Below are positions 55,593-64,000 of a stretch of DNA of 64,000 nt, one piece after another. Made by a program: the position numbers and the translations under genes. Where the stretch lies: contig JASJAO010000009.1 of assembly GCA_030066975.1 (NCBI GenBank), positions 22,987 to 86,986 on the forward strand, given 5' to 3'. Below the pieces are notes generated by a model. That model saw only the letters and a list, made by a program, of their open reading frames with translations. It searched no databases and was not told the DNA's origin. The stretch's first letter is position 1. Each line of letters opens with the position of its first letter. Source of the stretch: Henriciella sp. Its GTDB lineage: Bacteria; Pseudomonadota; Alphaproteobacteria; Caulobacterales; Hyphomonadaceae.

Positions 55593-57002
55593 TTGAATCA
55601 TCTCGCCATCGTCCGCATTCTGTCCATTCTCGGCATCTGGCTGTCGGGACTTTTTGTGTTCTGTGCCTTTCTGGCCGGCGCCATTGGTGAGACCTCCGAA
55701 GCAATTGTTTTCTTTGTAAGCGCCACGCTGTGTGGACCGATTGGCGCAACCATCCTGCTTCTCACCGATCGACCAACAAAGCGCACCCGTGCCGTCGATG
55801 GCCTGGCTGTCGCTGTGCTGTTTTGGGCTGTGACACCTCTGTTCTGCGCGATCCCATTCCTGCCCCTAGTTGGAGAGAGCGGCTATCTTGGCGCCTATTA
55901 TGAGAGCACGTCCTGCCTGACGACGACGGGGCACAGTCTGATTGACGTCGTGGCGACGCCACTGCCGACGAGCATCCTCGTTTGGCGAGCCTTGCTGCAC
56001 ATTCTCGGTGCGATCGCCTCCATAACCATCGCGGCGACCGTACTATCTGCACTGAACCTCGGTGGTCCGGGGATTCACCGCAGCCGCTTCTTCACGATAC
56101 CTCAAGGCAGCTTCTTCGATTCAATCCCGCGCGTCATTCGCGTGTCGACATCGATTATTGTGGCCGCCTCCATGATTATTGGTGGATGCCTGCTCGCGAC
56201 AGGGTCGGTGCCGCGGGAAGCATTGAGCGGGGCGGTCAGCGCCGTTACGACTGGATTGGTCGATCCCCTTTCATTTGATCAACAACCCAGTCAGGGCAGC
56301 CTTCAGGTGACCTTGCTGTCGATTGGACTGCTTGTGGGCACGCTGGGCCTCGTCGTGCTCGACAATGTTGGTGAAGGGAAAGTTTCCCGGGCTATCATCG
56401 ATCCCGAATTTCTCGCGCTTGCGGGAACGCTCGTGGCGATAACGCTTTTGGCCTTCATGGCCGGAATACCCCTCCTGCAGGCAGCTGGCTGGTCTCTATC
56501 CTCGGTTTCGACCAGCGGAATGGCTTTAAGTGACCCTGCGCGGTTCGACCGATTACCGCTGGTTCTGGTGCTGTTTCCTGTTCTGATCGGCGGATCGGCG
56601 CTGTCTGCAGCCGGCGGCATCAAGCTCGCCCGTCTGGTTGTCCTGTCGAAGCGCGTTGCGCTGGAATTTTCTCAGCTGGGCTATCGTGGCAGCGTTCAAA
56701 GCTTCACATTTCGAGGCAAACGCCAGTCCGAGAAAACAGTGATGGGGGTGTGGGTCTATCTCGTCGGCTATATTATGGCTTCAGTCGCTGGAATCTTGAT
56801 TTTGAGCCTTAGCGGTCTGTCGTTCGACGATTCAATTCTGGCCGCGATTGGGGCTTTGTCAAACTCGGGACATTTGATCGGGTCTATGTTAGATCCGTTG
56901 TCAGCTTATGCACAAATTGGGGTCATTCTTGGAATGATTTTGGGACGTCTGGAAGTAATCGCCCTAATTCCCGTGCTGAAACCCAGCTTTTGGCGGCCTT
57001 AA
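55593..57002 (+). CDS. trkH: TrkH-family potassium uptake channel
   Basis: 469 residues, about ten membrane helices with four pore-loop repeats; TTTGHS in STSCLTTTGHSLID, TSGMALSD and GGSALSAAGGIKL lie in the filter regions. With TrkA it takes up K+ driven by the ion gradient. The start is TTG at 55593, giving MNHLAIVRILSILGIWLSG; no ATG is better placed. Confidence 0.9.
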   Translation: MNHLAIVRILSILGIWLSGLFVFCAFLAGAIGETSEAIVFFVSATLCGPIGATILLLTDRPTKRTRAVDGLAVAVLFWAVTPLFCAIPFLPLVGESGYLGAYYESTSCLTTTGHSLIDVVATPLPTSILVWRALLHILGAIASITIAATVLSALNLGGPGIHRSRFFTIPQGSFFDSIPRVIRVSTSIIVAASMIIGGCLLATGSVPREALSGAVSAVTTGLVDPLSFDQQPSQGSLQVTLLSIGLLVGTLGLVVLDNVGEGKVSRAIIDPEFLALAGTLVAITLLAFMAGIPLLQAAGWSLSSVSTSGMALSDPARFDRLPLVLVLFPVLIGGSALSAAGGIKLARLVVLSKRVALEFSQLGYRGSVQSFTFRGKRQSEKTVMGVWVYLVGYIMASVAGILILSLSGLSFDDSILAAIGALSNSGHLIGSMLDPLSAYAQIGVILGMILGRLEVIALIPVLKPSFWRP

Positions 57003-57074
57003 TCCTAACCGGCCTTGCCAATGGTGACGTATCCTTGTAGCGGCAAAAGAGACAAGAAAAGGCAGACAAAAACA

Positions 57075-57308
57075 ATGTCTTCAGAAAAAAAGCAAAACCT
57101 CCAGGACACTTTCCTCAACGCTGTACGAAAGTCGAAAACTCCGCTTACGATTTTCTTGGTCAATGGCGTAAAATTACAGGGCGTCGTGACCTGGTTCGAT
57201 AATTTCTGTGTCTTGTTGCGCGGCGATGGAAGACCCCCACAGCTTGTTTACAAGCACGCCATTTCAACAATTGCCCCGGGCGCTCCGGTCCAATTGTTCG
57301 ATGAGTAA
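57075..57308 (+). CDS. hfq: RNA chaperone Hfq
   Basis: 77 residues from ATG 57075: Sm1 motif [32 protein letters not shown], and Sm2 YKHAISTI with the KH pair. It forms a hexamer that pairs small RNAs with mRNAs, and would be the obvious partner of the candidate small RNA at 22229. The arrangement before hflX is conserved in proteobacteria. Confidence 0.96.
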   Translation: MSSEKKQNLQDTFLNAVRKSKTPLTIFLVNGVKLQGVVTWFDNFCVLLRGDGRPPQLVYKHAISTIAPGAPVQLFDE

Positions 57309-57323
57309 AACTAGCGCTCTGTT

Positions 57324-58637
57324 TTGAACCGGCCTGTTACGGACAACGGAAACGAGACTGAATCTGCGGTTGTCATTGTACCGTGGACGCTTCCACGCGA
57401 CCGGCCGAGCGACTCGCGTCTGGAAGAAACCAGTGGCCTGGTTGAGGCGCTTGGCTGCAAGCTAATCCTGATCCGGGCGGAAAACCTGCGCAACCCAAAT
57501 GCCGGGACACTGTTGTCTGGAGGCTTGCTCGATCGTCTGCACGAAGATGTCGTTCAGTCGAGCGCTTCGATGGTGGTTATCGACAGCGCGCTATCGCCCA
57601 TTCAACAGCGCAATCTTGAACAACGGCTCGGGGTCAAGGTGATCGACCGAACCGGGCTGATACTGGAGATCTTTGGGCTGCGGGCATTGACCAATGAGGG
57701 TCGCTTGCAGGTCGAACTCGCGCGTTTGTTGTACGAAAGATCACGTCTGGTCCGGACCTGGACCCACCTTGAGCGTCAGCGTGGCGGCGGCGGGTTTCTG
57801 GGTGGCCCCGGCGAAACACAGCTGGAATCTGACAAACGGATGATCGATCGGAAAGTCGGTCGGCTCCGTCAGGATCTGAAAGACGTACAGCGCACCCGGG
57901 ATGTCCAACGCGCCGGTCGGCAAAAATCGGAAAAGCCGATCATTGCGCTCATCGGATACACCAATGCCGGAAAATCGACCCTGTTTAATCGCCTCAGCGG
58001 CGCAGATGTTCTAGCGAAGGACATGCCATTCGCGACGCTTGATCCGACCGTTCGGCGGATTGACCTCCCAAGACTGGGGGAGGGGGCGCTGGTCGATACC
58101 GTTGGCTTTATCACTGACTTGCCGACCCACCTCATCGACAGCTTCAAGGCGACGCTGGAGGAAACCCTGGCGGCGGACATTCTGATCCATGTCCGCGACC
58201 GCGCATCGCCTGTCGACGAAGAGCAAAAACGGGACGTGCTGGAGGTCATGCAACGCCTGTCAGAGGCGTCGAAGAGCCCTATACCGCCGATCATTGAAGC
58301 CTGGAACAAAATCGATCTGCTCGATGACGAGACGCGCGCACGTCTCATGGCGTCTGCACAACGGGACCGGGAGGAGATCGCGATTGCCGTGTCGGCGCAA
58401 ACGGGCGAGGGGATTGAGGATCTGATTGCTGCCATCGAAGACGCATTGATGGCCGACGAGATGCATTTCGCCATCCTCTTGCAACCTTCGGATGGAGCGC
58501 TTCGATCCTGGCTCTATCAGAACGCAGCAATCGAGACAGAACGCCCTTTGGAAGACGGGCAAATCGAACTGAAAGTACGGATGACCGAGAAAGACCAGGG
58601 TCGACTGCTGCGCGCCTTTCCGCATGTCAAATCGTAG
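57324..58637 (+). CDS. hflX: Ribosome-associated GTPase HflX
   Basis: 437 residues. N-terminal HflX domain with GLRALTNEGRLQVELARL and GGGGFLGGPGETQLESD, then the G domain: G1 LIGYTNAGKSTLFN, G3 DTVGFI, G4 NKID. It splits stalled or hibernating 70S ribosomes after heat or energy stress. The start is TTG 57324, 15 bases after hfq; no ATG is available. It converges on mazG with a 9-base gap. Confidence 0.94.
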   Translation: MNRPVTDNGNETESAVVIVPWTLPRDRPSDSRLEETSGLVEALGCKLILIRAENLRNPNAGTLLSGGLLDRLHEDVVQSSASMVVIDSALSPIQQRNLEQRLGVKVIDRTGLILEIFGLRALTNEGRLQVELARLLYERSRLVRTWTHLERQRGGGGFLGGPGETQLESDKRMIDRKVGRLRQDLKDVQRTRDVQRAGRQKSEKPIIALIGYTNAGKSTLFNRLSGADVLAKDMPFATLDPTVRRIDLPRLGEGALVDTVGFITDLPTHLIDSFKATLEETLAADILIHVRDRASPVDEEQKRDVLEVMQRLSEASKSPIPPIIEAWNKIDLLDDETRARLMASAQRDREEIAIAVSAQTGEGIEDLIAAIEDALMADEMHFAILLQPSDGALRSWLYQNAAIETERPLEDGQIELKVRMTEKDQGRLLRAFPHVKS

Positions 58638-58646
58638 AAGGCCAAG

Positions 58647-59462
58647 CTAGCTCTTCGCTTTTTCGACCGATTTGACGTCGCCCCATAGACGCTCCTGGGC
58701 GTCCAGATCCAGATCGGAGAAGTTCAGCCCAAGCGCAGCTGCGCGCACTTCCATATCACGAAAACGGCGCTCAAATTTTCGATTAGACCGGGTAAGCGCA
58801 ACTTCCGGGTCGACTTGAAAACGGCGGGCGAGGTTCGCGCAAACAAAGAGAACATCACCAATCTCATCCTCAATGGAGTCGGGATCTTCCTCTTCAATCG
58901 CGGTTTTGACCTCCTGAATTTCTTCATCCAGCTTGTCGAAGATCTGCTCAGGCTCTGTCCAGTCAAACCCGGTGCGCGCGGCTCTCTTCTGCAGCTTTTC
59001 AGACCGCACCAGAGCGGGCAGGGCAATCGCCACCCCAGCTAGCGCACTTGCATCGTCTTTACTGCTGGAATTTGCCTTCCGTTCTTCCGCTTTCATCGCC
59101 TCCCAGGCCACCGTTTGTTCGTCTGCGGATCGGGTAACATCCGTCCCGAAGACATGCGGATGACGCCGGATCATCTTGTCGCAGATGGCAACAATCACGT
59201 CTGCAATGGAGAACGCGCCTGCTTCGGAGGCCATTTGCGCGTGAAAGACGACTTGTAGCAATAAGTCGCCGAGTTCATCGCAGAGATCATCCATATCCTT
59301 GCGCTGAATTGCGTCGACGACCTCATAGGCTTCTTCCAGCGTATACGGGGCAATCGTCTCAAAACTCTGCTCCAGATCCCATGCACACCCGCCATCCGGA
59401 TTACGGAGCTGCGCCATGATCGCAACCAGCTGATCAAACCCGTTCCCGTTGGCTTCTCCCAT
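58647..59462 (-). CDS. mazG: Nucleoside triphosphate pyrophosphohydrolase MazG
   Basis: 271 residues with two MazG repeats: CAWDLEQSFETIAPYTLEEAYE and ELGDLLLQVVFHAQMA in the first, EIQEVKTAIEE and DEIGDVLFVCANLARR in the second (ExxE-12-28-ExxD metal sites). It hydrolyses (d)NTPs to NMP and PPi, clearing abnormal nucleotides. ATG 59462 is chosen because GGAGGGAGAC lies just before it; ATG 59489 is also in frame. Confidence 0.94.
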   Translation of the reverse strand: MGEANGNGFDQLVAIMAQLRNPDGGCAWDLEQSFETIAPYTLEEAYEVVDAIQRKDMDDLCDELGDLLLQVVFHAQMASEAGAFSIADVIVAICDKMIRRHPHVFGTDVTRSADEQTVAWEAMKAEERKANSSSKDDASALAGVAIALPALVRSEKLQKRAARTGFDWTEPEQIFDKLDEEIQEVKTAIEEEDPDSIEDEIGDVLFVCANLARRFQVDPEVALTRSNRKFERRFRDMEVRAAALGLNFSDLDLDAQERLWGDVKSVEKAKS

Positions 59463-59613
59463 GTCTCCCTCCACCGCCTTGCAAACCATACAACCCTAAT
59501 CAGGACTCTCATTGGAGGTCCAGACAGTGTCTGATCGCTTACAGACACAGGTGATTGACAAGGCAGGGGAACGGGCTTGAAACCCATGTCACGAGGCATA
59601 TCAGGGGCTCTTC

Positions 59614-60495
59614 ATGTCTGAAGTCGTTTGTGTAGCACCAACCGCTTGCCTGCTTGGCGAAGGCCCGCTCTGGAGCCCGAGCGAAGGGTTTCTGTGGTGG
59701 GTCGATATCAAGCGGGCGAAACTACATCGCTATAATCCCCGCACCGGAAATACGCGCCGCTATGATTTGCCGATACGTGCCAGCGCGCTGGCCCTCTCGG
59801 AAGGGTGTTTGCTGATGATTGGCGATCACGATATCGGCCTGTTTGATCCGATGACAGAAGACTTCCAACATATCGCAAGGCTTGACGATGAGCCGCAAGG
59901 CAATCGGACCAATGATGCCGGGATAGCCCCGGACGGCAGTCTCTGGTTCGGAACCATGGACGATGCCGAGCAGGACATCACCGGTGCATATTACCGGCTC
60001 GAGAAACCGGCGAAAGTTGAGCCATTGAAGCTCGACAAGGTTGGAGTCACAAACACGTTCTGTTTTTCCCCGGACGGCAAGATCTTCTATACAAGCGATA
60101 GCGCCGAGCAGGAGATTCTTGCTTTCGATCATGACCCGGAGACAGGCGTTCTGACGGATCGGCGGGTGTTCGCGACAACCGCCCATGCCGGATGCTATCC
60201 CGATGGGTCGGCGGTGGATGTCGAGGGGTATCTCTGGAACGCGCAGTGGGCAGGGTCACGGGTCGTACGTTACGCGCCGGATGGCTCAATTGATCGGATC
60301 GTGGATATGCCAGTGTCACGCCCCAGCAGTTGTGCCTTTGGAGGCCCGGAGCTGAAAACATTGTTTATCACCAGTGCGCGCGCCGGGCTTTCCAATGCCG
60401 CGCTTGATCGCCAGCCTCTTGCCGGATGTCTGTTCGCTCTCGATGTAAAGGTTCCCGGCGTCGCGATTCCCGAGTGGGGACACCCCGGCTTCTAG
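59614..60495 (+). CDS. SMP-30/gluconolactonase-family lactonase
   Basis: 293 residues, six-bladed propeller: LLGEGPLWSPSEGFLWWVDI at the N-terminus (metal-binding Glu), RTNDAGIAPDGSLWFGTMDD (Asn and Asp ligands), and YPDGSAVDVEGYLWNAQW (Asp ligand). Such enzymes open sugar lactones, often in pentose or uronate pathways, using a divalent metal. No sugar operon is nearby, so the substrate cannot be named. The 60496-60630 gap before secE contains a small TTCAC/GTGAA hairpin and presumably the secE promoter. Confidence 0.88.
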   Translation: MSEVVCVAPTACLLGEGPLWSPSEGFLWWVDIKRAKLHRYNPRTGNTRRYDLPIRASALALSEGCLLMIGDHDIGLFDPMTEDFQHIARLDDEPQGNRTNDAGIAPDGSLWFGTMDDAEQDITGAYYRLEKPAKVEPLKLDKVGVTNTFCFSPDGKIFYTSDSAEQEILAFDHDPETGVLTDRRVFATTAHAGCYPDGSAVDVEGYLWNAQWAGSRVVRYAPDGSIDRIVDMPVSRPSSCAFGGPELKTLFITSARAGLSNAALDRQPLAGCLFALDVKVPGVAIPEWGHPGF

Positions 60496-60630
60496 GCTGA
60501 CCACGTCGCGTCAAAACCTTGCGCTCCGCACCGTTCGCACCCAAGTGACTTCACAAGAGTGAATTTGCACACTAAGACGACGGAAGACGGTTGATTTGCC
60601 GTTTATCCCCAAACAGTCAGGAACGCGAGA

Positions 60631-60843
60631 ATGGCCGATCAGGACAAGAAAAAATCTATTGGACCGATCACGTTTGCCCGTCAGGTCGAGGCAGAAGGTC
60701 GCAAAGTGACCTGGACCTCAACACCTGAAACCATTCAGGCAACGATCATGGTCCTGATCATGTCCACATTGGTGGCGCTGTTTCTGTTCGCAGCCGACCT
60801 CGTTATCGGCTACGTCGTTCGTCTCATCACGGGTCTTGGTTGA
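60631..60843 (+). CDS. secE: Preprotein translocase subunit SecE
   Basis: 70 residues: GPITFARQVEAEGRKVTWTS, the conserved amphipathic segment, then one membrane helix (TIMVLIMSTLVALFLFAADL). It clamps the SecYEG channel. The start has no strong ribosome binding site beyond GAACGCGAGA. The pair with nusG is universal; tRNA-Trp, often found just upstream, is not present here. Confidence 0.94.
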   Translation: MADQDKKKSIGPITFARQVEAEGRKVTWTSTPETIQATIMVLIMSTLVALFLFAADLVIGYVVRLITGLG

Positions 60844-60871
60844 ACCCATTGCATTAAGGAGCCTGCCCGCT

Positions 60872-61417
60872 ATGGCTGAGGCTAAATGGTACATCGTCCA
60901 CGCTTACTCGAATTTTGAGAAGAAAGTGGCGCAAACAATTCGCGATCAGGCGATTCTCAAGGGCCTTGAGGATCATATTGAGGAACTCGAGGTTCCAACC
61001 GAAGAAGTCGTGGAAGTCGTTCGCGGTAAGAAGAAGACAATCGAGAAACGGTTCTTTCCAGGCTATGTTCTGATGAAAGCGCGATTGTCAGATGCGGTCT
61101 ATCACCTCGTTAAAGACACGCCAAAAGTAACCGGCTTTCTCGGTGCCGACGGCGGCAAGAAGCCGCTTCCTGTCCCGCAGCGTGAAGTTGACCGCATTCT
61201 TGGAACGTCTGATGAGCCGGTGGCAGAACGTCCGCGTCCGACGATCGTATTCGAAGTAGGGGAAGAAGTTCGCGTGAATGAAGGCGCGTTCCAAGGCTTT
61301 GAAGGCTCGGTGGACGAGTTTGATGCAGAAACCGGTCGCCTGAAAGTGAACGTCTCAATCTTTGGCCGCGCTACGCCGGTGGATCTCGATTACACCCAAG
61401 TCGACAAGATCGCCTAG
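60872..61417 (+). CDS. nusG: Transcription termination/antitermination protein NusG
   Basis: 181 residues from ATG 60872, preceded by AAGGAG; an in-frame start at 60836 overlaps secE and lacks support. NGN domain (KWYIVHAYSNFEKKVAQTI, FFPGYVLMKARL) and KOW domain (GEEVRVNEGAFQGFEGSV). Couples RNA polymerase to ribosomes and Rho. Unusually it is not followed by rplK: the next gene, pgi, is on the opposite strand and the two stop codons share CTAG. Confidence 0.96.
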   Translation: MAEAKWYIVHAYSNFEKKVAQTIRDQAILKGLEDHIEELEVPTEEVVEVVRGKKKTIEKRFFPGYVLMKARLSDAVYHLVKDTPKVTGFLGADGGKKPLPVPQREVDRILGTSDEPVAERPRPTIVFEVGEEVRVNEGAFQGFEGSVDEFDAETGRLKVNVSIFGRATPVDLDYTQVDKIA

Positions 61418-62970
61418 CGTGACACCTGTTTAGCAAGTTGGCCGGTGACGGGGTCATCGGCCACGGACTCGCCTCGCAGGACCGGCTTCAGCCGGGCAGC
61501 CATCGTCTTCCCGCGTTCGACACCCCATTGGTCGAAGCTATTTACGCCCCATAGGACACCGGCGAGGTAGGTCCTGTGTTCATAGAGCGCAATCAATGCT
61601 CCTAAGGCATGCGGCGTCAGGGTAGGGGCGCTCAGAACTGTCGAAGGGCGTCCGCCCGCATGCACCTTCTGGGCAGCGATATGGTCCTCAAGATCTGGCT
61701 CCTCAGACTTCACTTCTTCGAATGAACGTCCATTCGCCAAAACCTCGGCCTGAGCCAGGGCGTGAGCCTTCAAGGCAAGGACACCGTGGGGATCAGTCAA
61801 ACTTCCAGGTGCGACAATGAACTCTGTCGGCATGATATGTGTGCCTTGATGAAGCCATTGATGATAGGAATGCTGTCCTATTGTGCCTTCACCTCCCCAG
61901 ACAAGCGGCGCCGTGACTGGTGCGGATGGCTGACCGTCTGGACCGATAGATTTGCCGTTTGACTCCATCTCAAGCTGCTGCAGATAGGTCGACAACATCC
62001 GAAGGCGTCGCGAATAGCCAAGCACCACCCTCGCGCCAAATCCGAGACAGCTGGCATTCCAGTAGTCCAACAGTGCCAATCGCACCGCCAGATTGTCGGA
62101 GAGCGGCGTCGACTGGACATGCGCGTCCATCTCAGCAGCGCCCTCCAGAAAGTCCTTGCATACATGCGGAGCAAGCGCCGTCATGCAGGCGAGCGAGCCC
62201 GCAGACCAGATTGAGAACCGTCCGCCGACGCTCTCTGGAAGATCGAGTATCAAGCCATCCGAAGCGCCCAGCCAGTCCAGTGCTCGTGTTCTATTCGCGG
62301 TGACCAGCGCCATATGTTTGGACCAGGCCTCTCCAACGCTGGCTTTCAACCAGTCTCGGGCTCTGGTGAGATTGTACAGCGTTTCCTCAGTCCCAAAGGA
62401 TTTGGAAATCCCAATCACCAGCGTGGTTCTTGGATCAAGACCGTCAAGCGCCATTTCAAGATCAAACGGATCAAGATTGGCACAGAAGCGAACCGTCATG
62501 TTTCTGGACTGAGTGTCCGCGAATGCGTCAGCGACCAGCCGCGGTCCGAAGTCTGATCCCCCAATCCCAATATGAACGATCGCTTCGAAGGACGCACCGC
62601 TTGATGCGGTGATCTCGCCATTCGCCAGACGGCCAGCGACCTTAAGCGCAACCTCTGTTGTGACTCTGACCGTTTCAGCAAGGCCAATTTGAGGCGTCTG
62701 GCTGCGCAGAGCCCAGTGTAGAGCCGCGCGATTCTCCGACGGATTGACGATTTCGGCCGAGAACAAGCGACTTATAGCCTCCGAAAGAGCCCGCTCAGAC
62801 GCAAGCTCCAGCAAAGCTGCGTCCGCGGCTTCATCGAGATAATGACGCGACAGATCCACCGTCCAACCCGCAGCCTGCAGCGCAGCCTTTCCGGCACGTT
62901 CCGCCGCAACGCTGCGCAAAGGATTTGACCGGGCCGCAACAGCCAGCGCGTTGAGCTTTTCAGTCGTCAT
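61414..62970 (-). CDS. pgi: Glucose-6-phosphate isomerase
   Basis: 518 residues with the sugar isomerase motifs HIGIGGSDFGPRLV, SKSFGTEETLYN, GGRFSIWSAGSLA, GKSIGPDGQ, WGGEGTIGQHSYHQWLHQG and SFDQWGVERGK. It interconverts glucose 6-phosphate and fructose 6-phosphate. Second gene after pgl on this strand with a 10-base gap, so the two likely form a small sugar-phosphate operon. Confidence 0.95.
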   Translation of the reverse strand: MTTEKLNALAVAARSNPLRSVAAERAGKAALQAAGWTVDLSRHYLDEAADAALLELASERALSEAISRLFSAEIVNPSENRAALHWALRSQTPQIGLAETVRVTTEVALKVAGRLANGEITASSGASFEAIVHIGIGGSDFGPRLVADAFADTQSRNMTVRFCANLDPFDLEMALDGLDPRTTLVIGISKSFGTEETLYNLTRARDWLKASVGEAWSKHMALVTANRTRALDWLGASDGLILDLPESVGGRFSIWSAGSLACMTALAPHVCKDFLEGAAEMDAHVQSTPLSDNLAVRLALLDYWNASCLGFGARVVLGYSRRLRMLSTYLQQLEMESNGKSIGPDGQPSAPVTAPLVWGGEGTIGQHSYHQWLHQGTHIMPTEFIVAPGSLTDPHGVLALKAHALAQAEVLANGRSFEEVKSEEPDLEDHIAAQKVHAGGRPSTVLSAPTLTPHALGALIALYEHRTYLAGVLWGVNSFDQWGVERGKTMAARLKPVLRGESVADDPVTGQLAKQVSR

Positions 62971-62980
62971 AGGCGGTCTC

Positions 62981-63682
62981 TCAATCTGAATAGAACACTG
63001 TCAGGGCATCGCCTGCGGCTTTGACCAATTTTGCGATCGGCGTCGACGCGACTGCCGTTTCAAAGACGTGGCGCTTTTCTTTGCCGGTGATGAGGAGCAG
63101 CACGGCCCGCGCCTCCGCCACGACAGGATAGGTGAGCGTCATGCGTAATGTGTTCGGCCCGGTGACATCACTTTCGATCGCTTCAAGCGCGGCGACCGTA
63201 TGCAGGCTGGCCGGATCCGTCGATTCCTCATAGCCACGCCCACCCGGAAACCAGGACAATGTATGCGAATCAGGTCCCATTCCGGCGAGCAATACATCCG
63301 CCATTCCAATCGGCCGGTAGAGTGCCTCAACCGCGGCCACGGCCTCAAATGGATCCGCTCCGGGCACTTTCATCGGCACAAACCGGGCGGCAGAGGCTGG
63401 CCCTTGCAACAGGGTTCGTCTCACCATGGCCGCATTGGATCCCGGATGGGTTTCATCGACCCAACGCTCATCGCTAAGGCCGATCTGAATGTCGGACCAG
63501 TTCAGTTCTGCGCCCTGCATTTGCTGATAAATCGGGCCAGGCGTACTGCCGCCTGAGGCATAGAACTGAGCTTGTCCTCGCCGGTTGAGCGCGTCATTAA
63601 GGCAGCGAATAATCCACGCGGCAGCCGCCGCCTGAAGCTCTGCCTTACTTGAAAATGTTTCAAACTTGATGCCGGTTTTCAT
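62981..63682 (-). CDS. pgl: 6-phosphogluconolactonase
   Basis: About 233 residues from ATG 63682: FYASGGSTPGPIYQQM, the family signature LSDERWVDETHPGSN, and GMGPDSHTLSWFPGG. The usual GxGxDGHxASLFP has Ser for Gly and Thr for Ala here, a mild variation. It hydrolyses 6-phosphogluconolactone in the oxidative pentose phosphate or Entner-Doudoroff route. A TTG at 63718 is in frame but less likely. The 63719-63875 gap holds the tuf promoter region. Confidence 0.92.
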   Translation of the reverse strand: MKTGIKFETFSSKAELQAAAAAWIIRCLNDALNRRGQAQFYASGGSTPGPIYQQMQGAELNWSDIQIGLSDERWVDETHPGSNAAMVRRTLLQGPASAARFVPMKVPGADPFEAVAAVEALYRPIGMADVLLAGMGPDSHTLSWFPGGRGYEESTDPASLHTVAALEAIESDVTGPNTLRMTLTYPVVAEARAVLLLITGKEKRHVFETAVASTPIAKLVKAAGDALTVFYSD

Positions 63683-63875
63683 AAGTCCGCAGGGGCTTTG
63701 AATTGACGGTTTTGTCAACCCATTGCGTTCGAACGCGGAGCTGCATTGCTATAGGTGCTTGAAACACCGGTCATGCATGTGTATGTGGCCCGCTTCAACG
63801 GGACTTTTCTGGCCCGCGTGAGAAAGGAAGAACCCTGTCCGGTGGGTCGGACATTTCGAGTTAAAGGAGGCCCTG

Positions 63876-64000
63876 ATGGCCAAGGAGAAGTTTGAGCGTA
63901 ACAAGCCGCATGTGAATATCGGCACGATTGGTCACGTTGATCATGGTAAGACGACGCTGACGGCGGCGATTACGATGTGTCTGGCCGAGGCTGGCGGCGG
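63876..64000 (+). CDS. tuf: Elongation factor Tu (3'-partial)
   Basis: The first 41 codons are present before the window ends: [19 protein letters not shown], then HVDHGKTTL, the G1 loop of the GTPase. AAAGGAGG lies just upstream. EF-Tu delivers aminoacyl-tRNA to the ribosome. A possible -10 (TATAGG at 63750-63755) lies in the upstream gap. Confidence 0.95.
   Translation, partial: MAKEKFERNKPHVNIGTIGHVDHGKTTLTAAITMCLAEAGG

Overview
The window is about 64 kb of alphaproteobacterial chromosome of moderately high GC. The right half carries a gene order typical of Caulobacterales, Hyphomonadaceae and Rhodobacterales: lipA-COQ10-cinA-ispDF-dusB-ntrBC-ntrYX-trkA-trkH-hfq-hflX-mazG. The ispDF fusion and NtrC/NtrX proteins without a GAFTGA loop fit that group. 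I cannot name a genus from the sequence alone. No insertion sequence, prophage, integrase or CRISPR array was seen.

Left half (1 to about 33.65 kb): a dense accessory region that reads as a low-oxygen survival island. It holds the GH94 end of a large glucan-active enzyme, cut by the window edge. An operon follows with acetyl-CoA synthetase, a fused pyruvate dehydrogenase E1, E2 and an acyl carrier protein. Next come a PlsC-type acyltransferase and an acyl-AMP ligase, then a complete group 3b NiFe (sulf)hydrogenase operon with hypA, F, C, D and E but no hypB. After these lie a phosphoribosyltransferase plus lipoprotein pair, a possible small RNA, a DUF2267 protein, a ribosome hibernation factor fused to a cold-shock domain with a DUF3775 partner, FtsH, a Crp/Fnr regulator, and a nine-gene N-type (predicted Na+-translocating) ATP synthase operon.

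Regulation: nine matches to the FNR/FixK box TTGAT-N4-ATCAA (three perfect, the others with one or two mismatches) sit in the gaps between these operons. At seven of them a hexamer resembling a -10 element lies exactly 21 or 22 bases downstream of the box, the geometry of class II FNR activation at -41.5. The island also encodes a Crp/Fnr protein with the E-x-x-S-R recognition pattern. The genes therefore look like one regulon for energy conservation, redox disposal, membrane and proteome maintenance and translational shutdown when oxygen is lacking.

Right half (33.8 to 64 kb): mostly housekeeping. tRNA-Ser(UGA) marks the boundary, its 3' end facing the island. Then come rlpA, a D,D-carboxypeptidase, tmk, holB, tatD and an MBL-fold hydrolase; a GGDEF-EAL protein; a second acyl-AMP ligase; lipA through mazG; an SMP-30 family lactonase; secE-nusG; pgi and pgl on the opposite strand; and the first 125 bases of tuf at the right edge.
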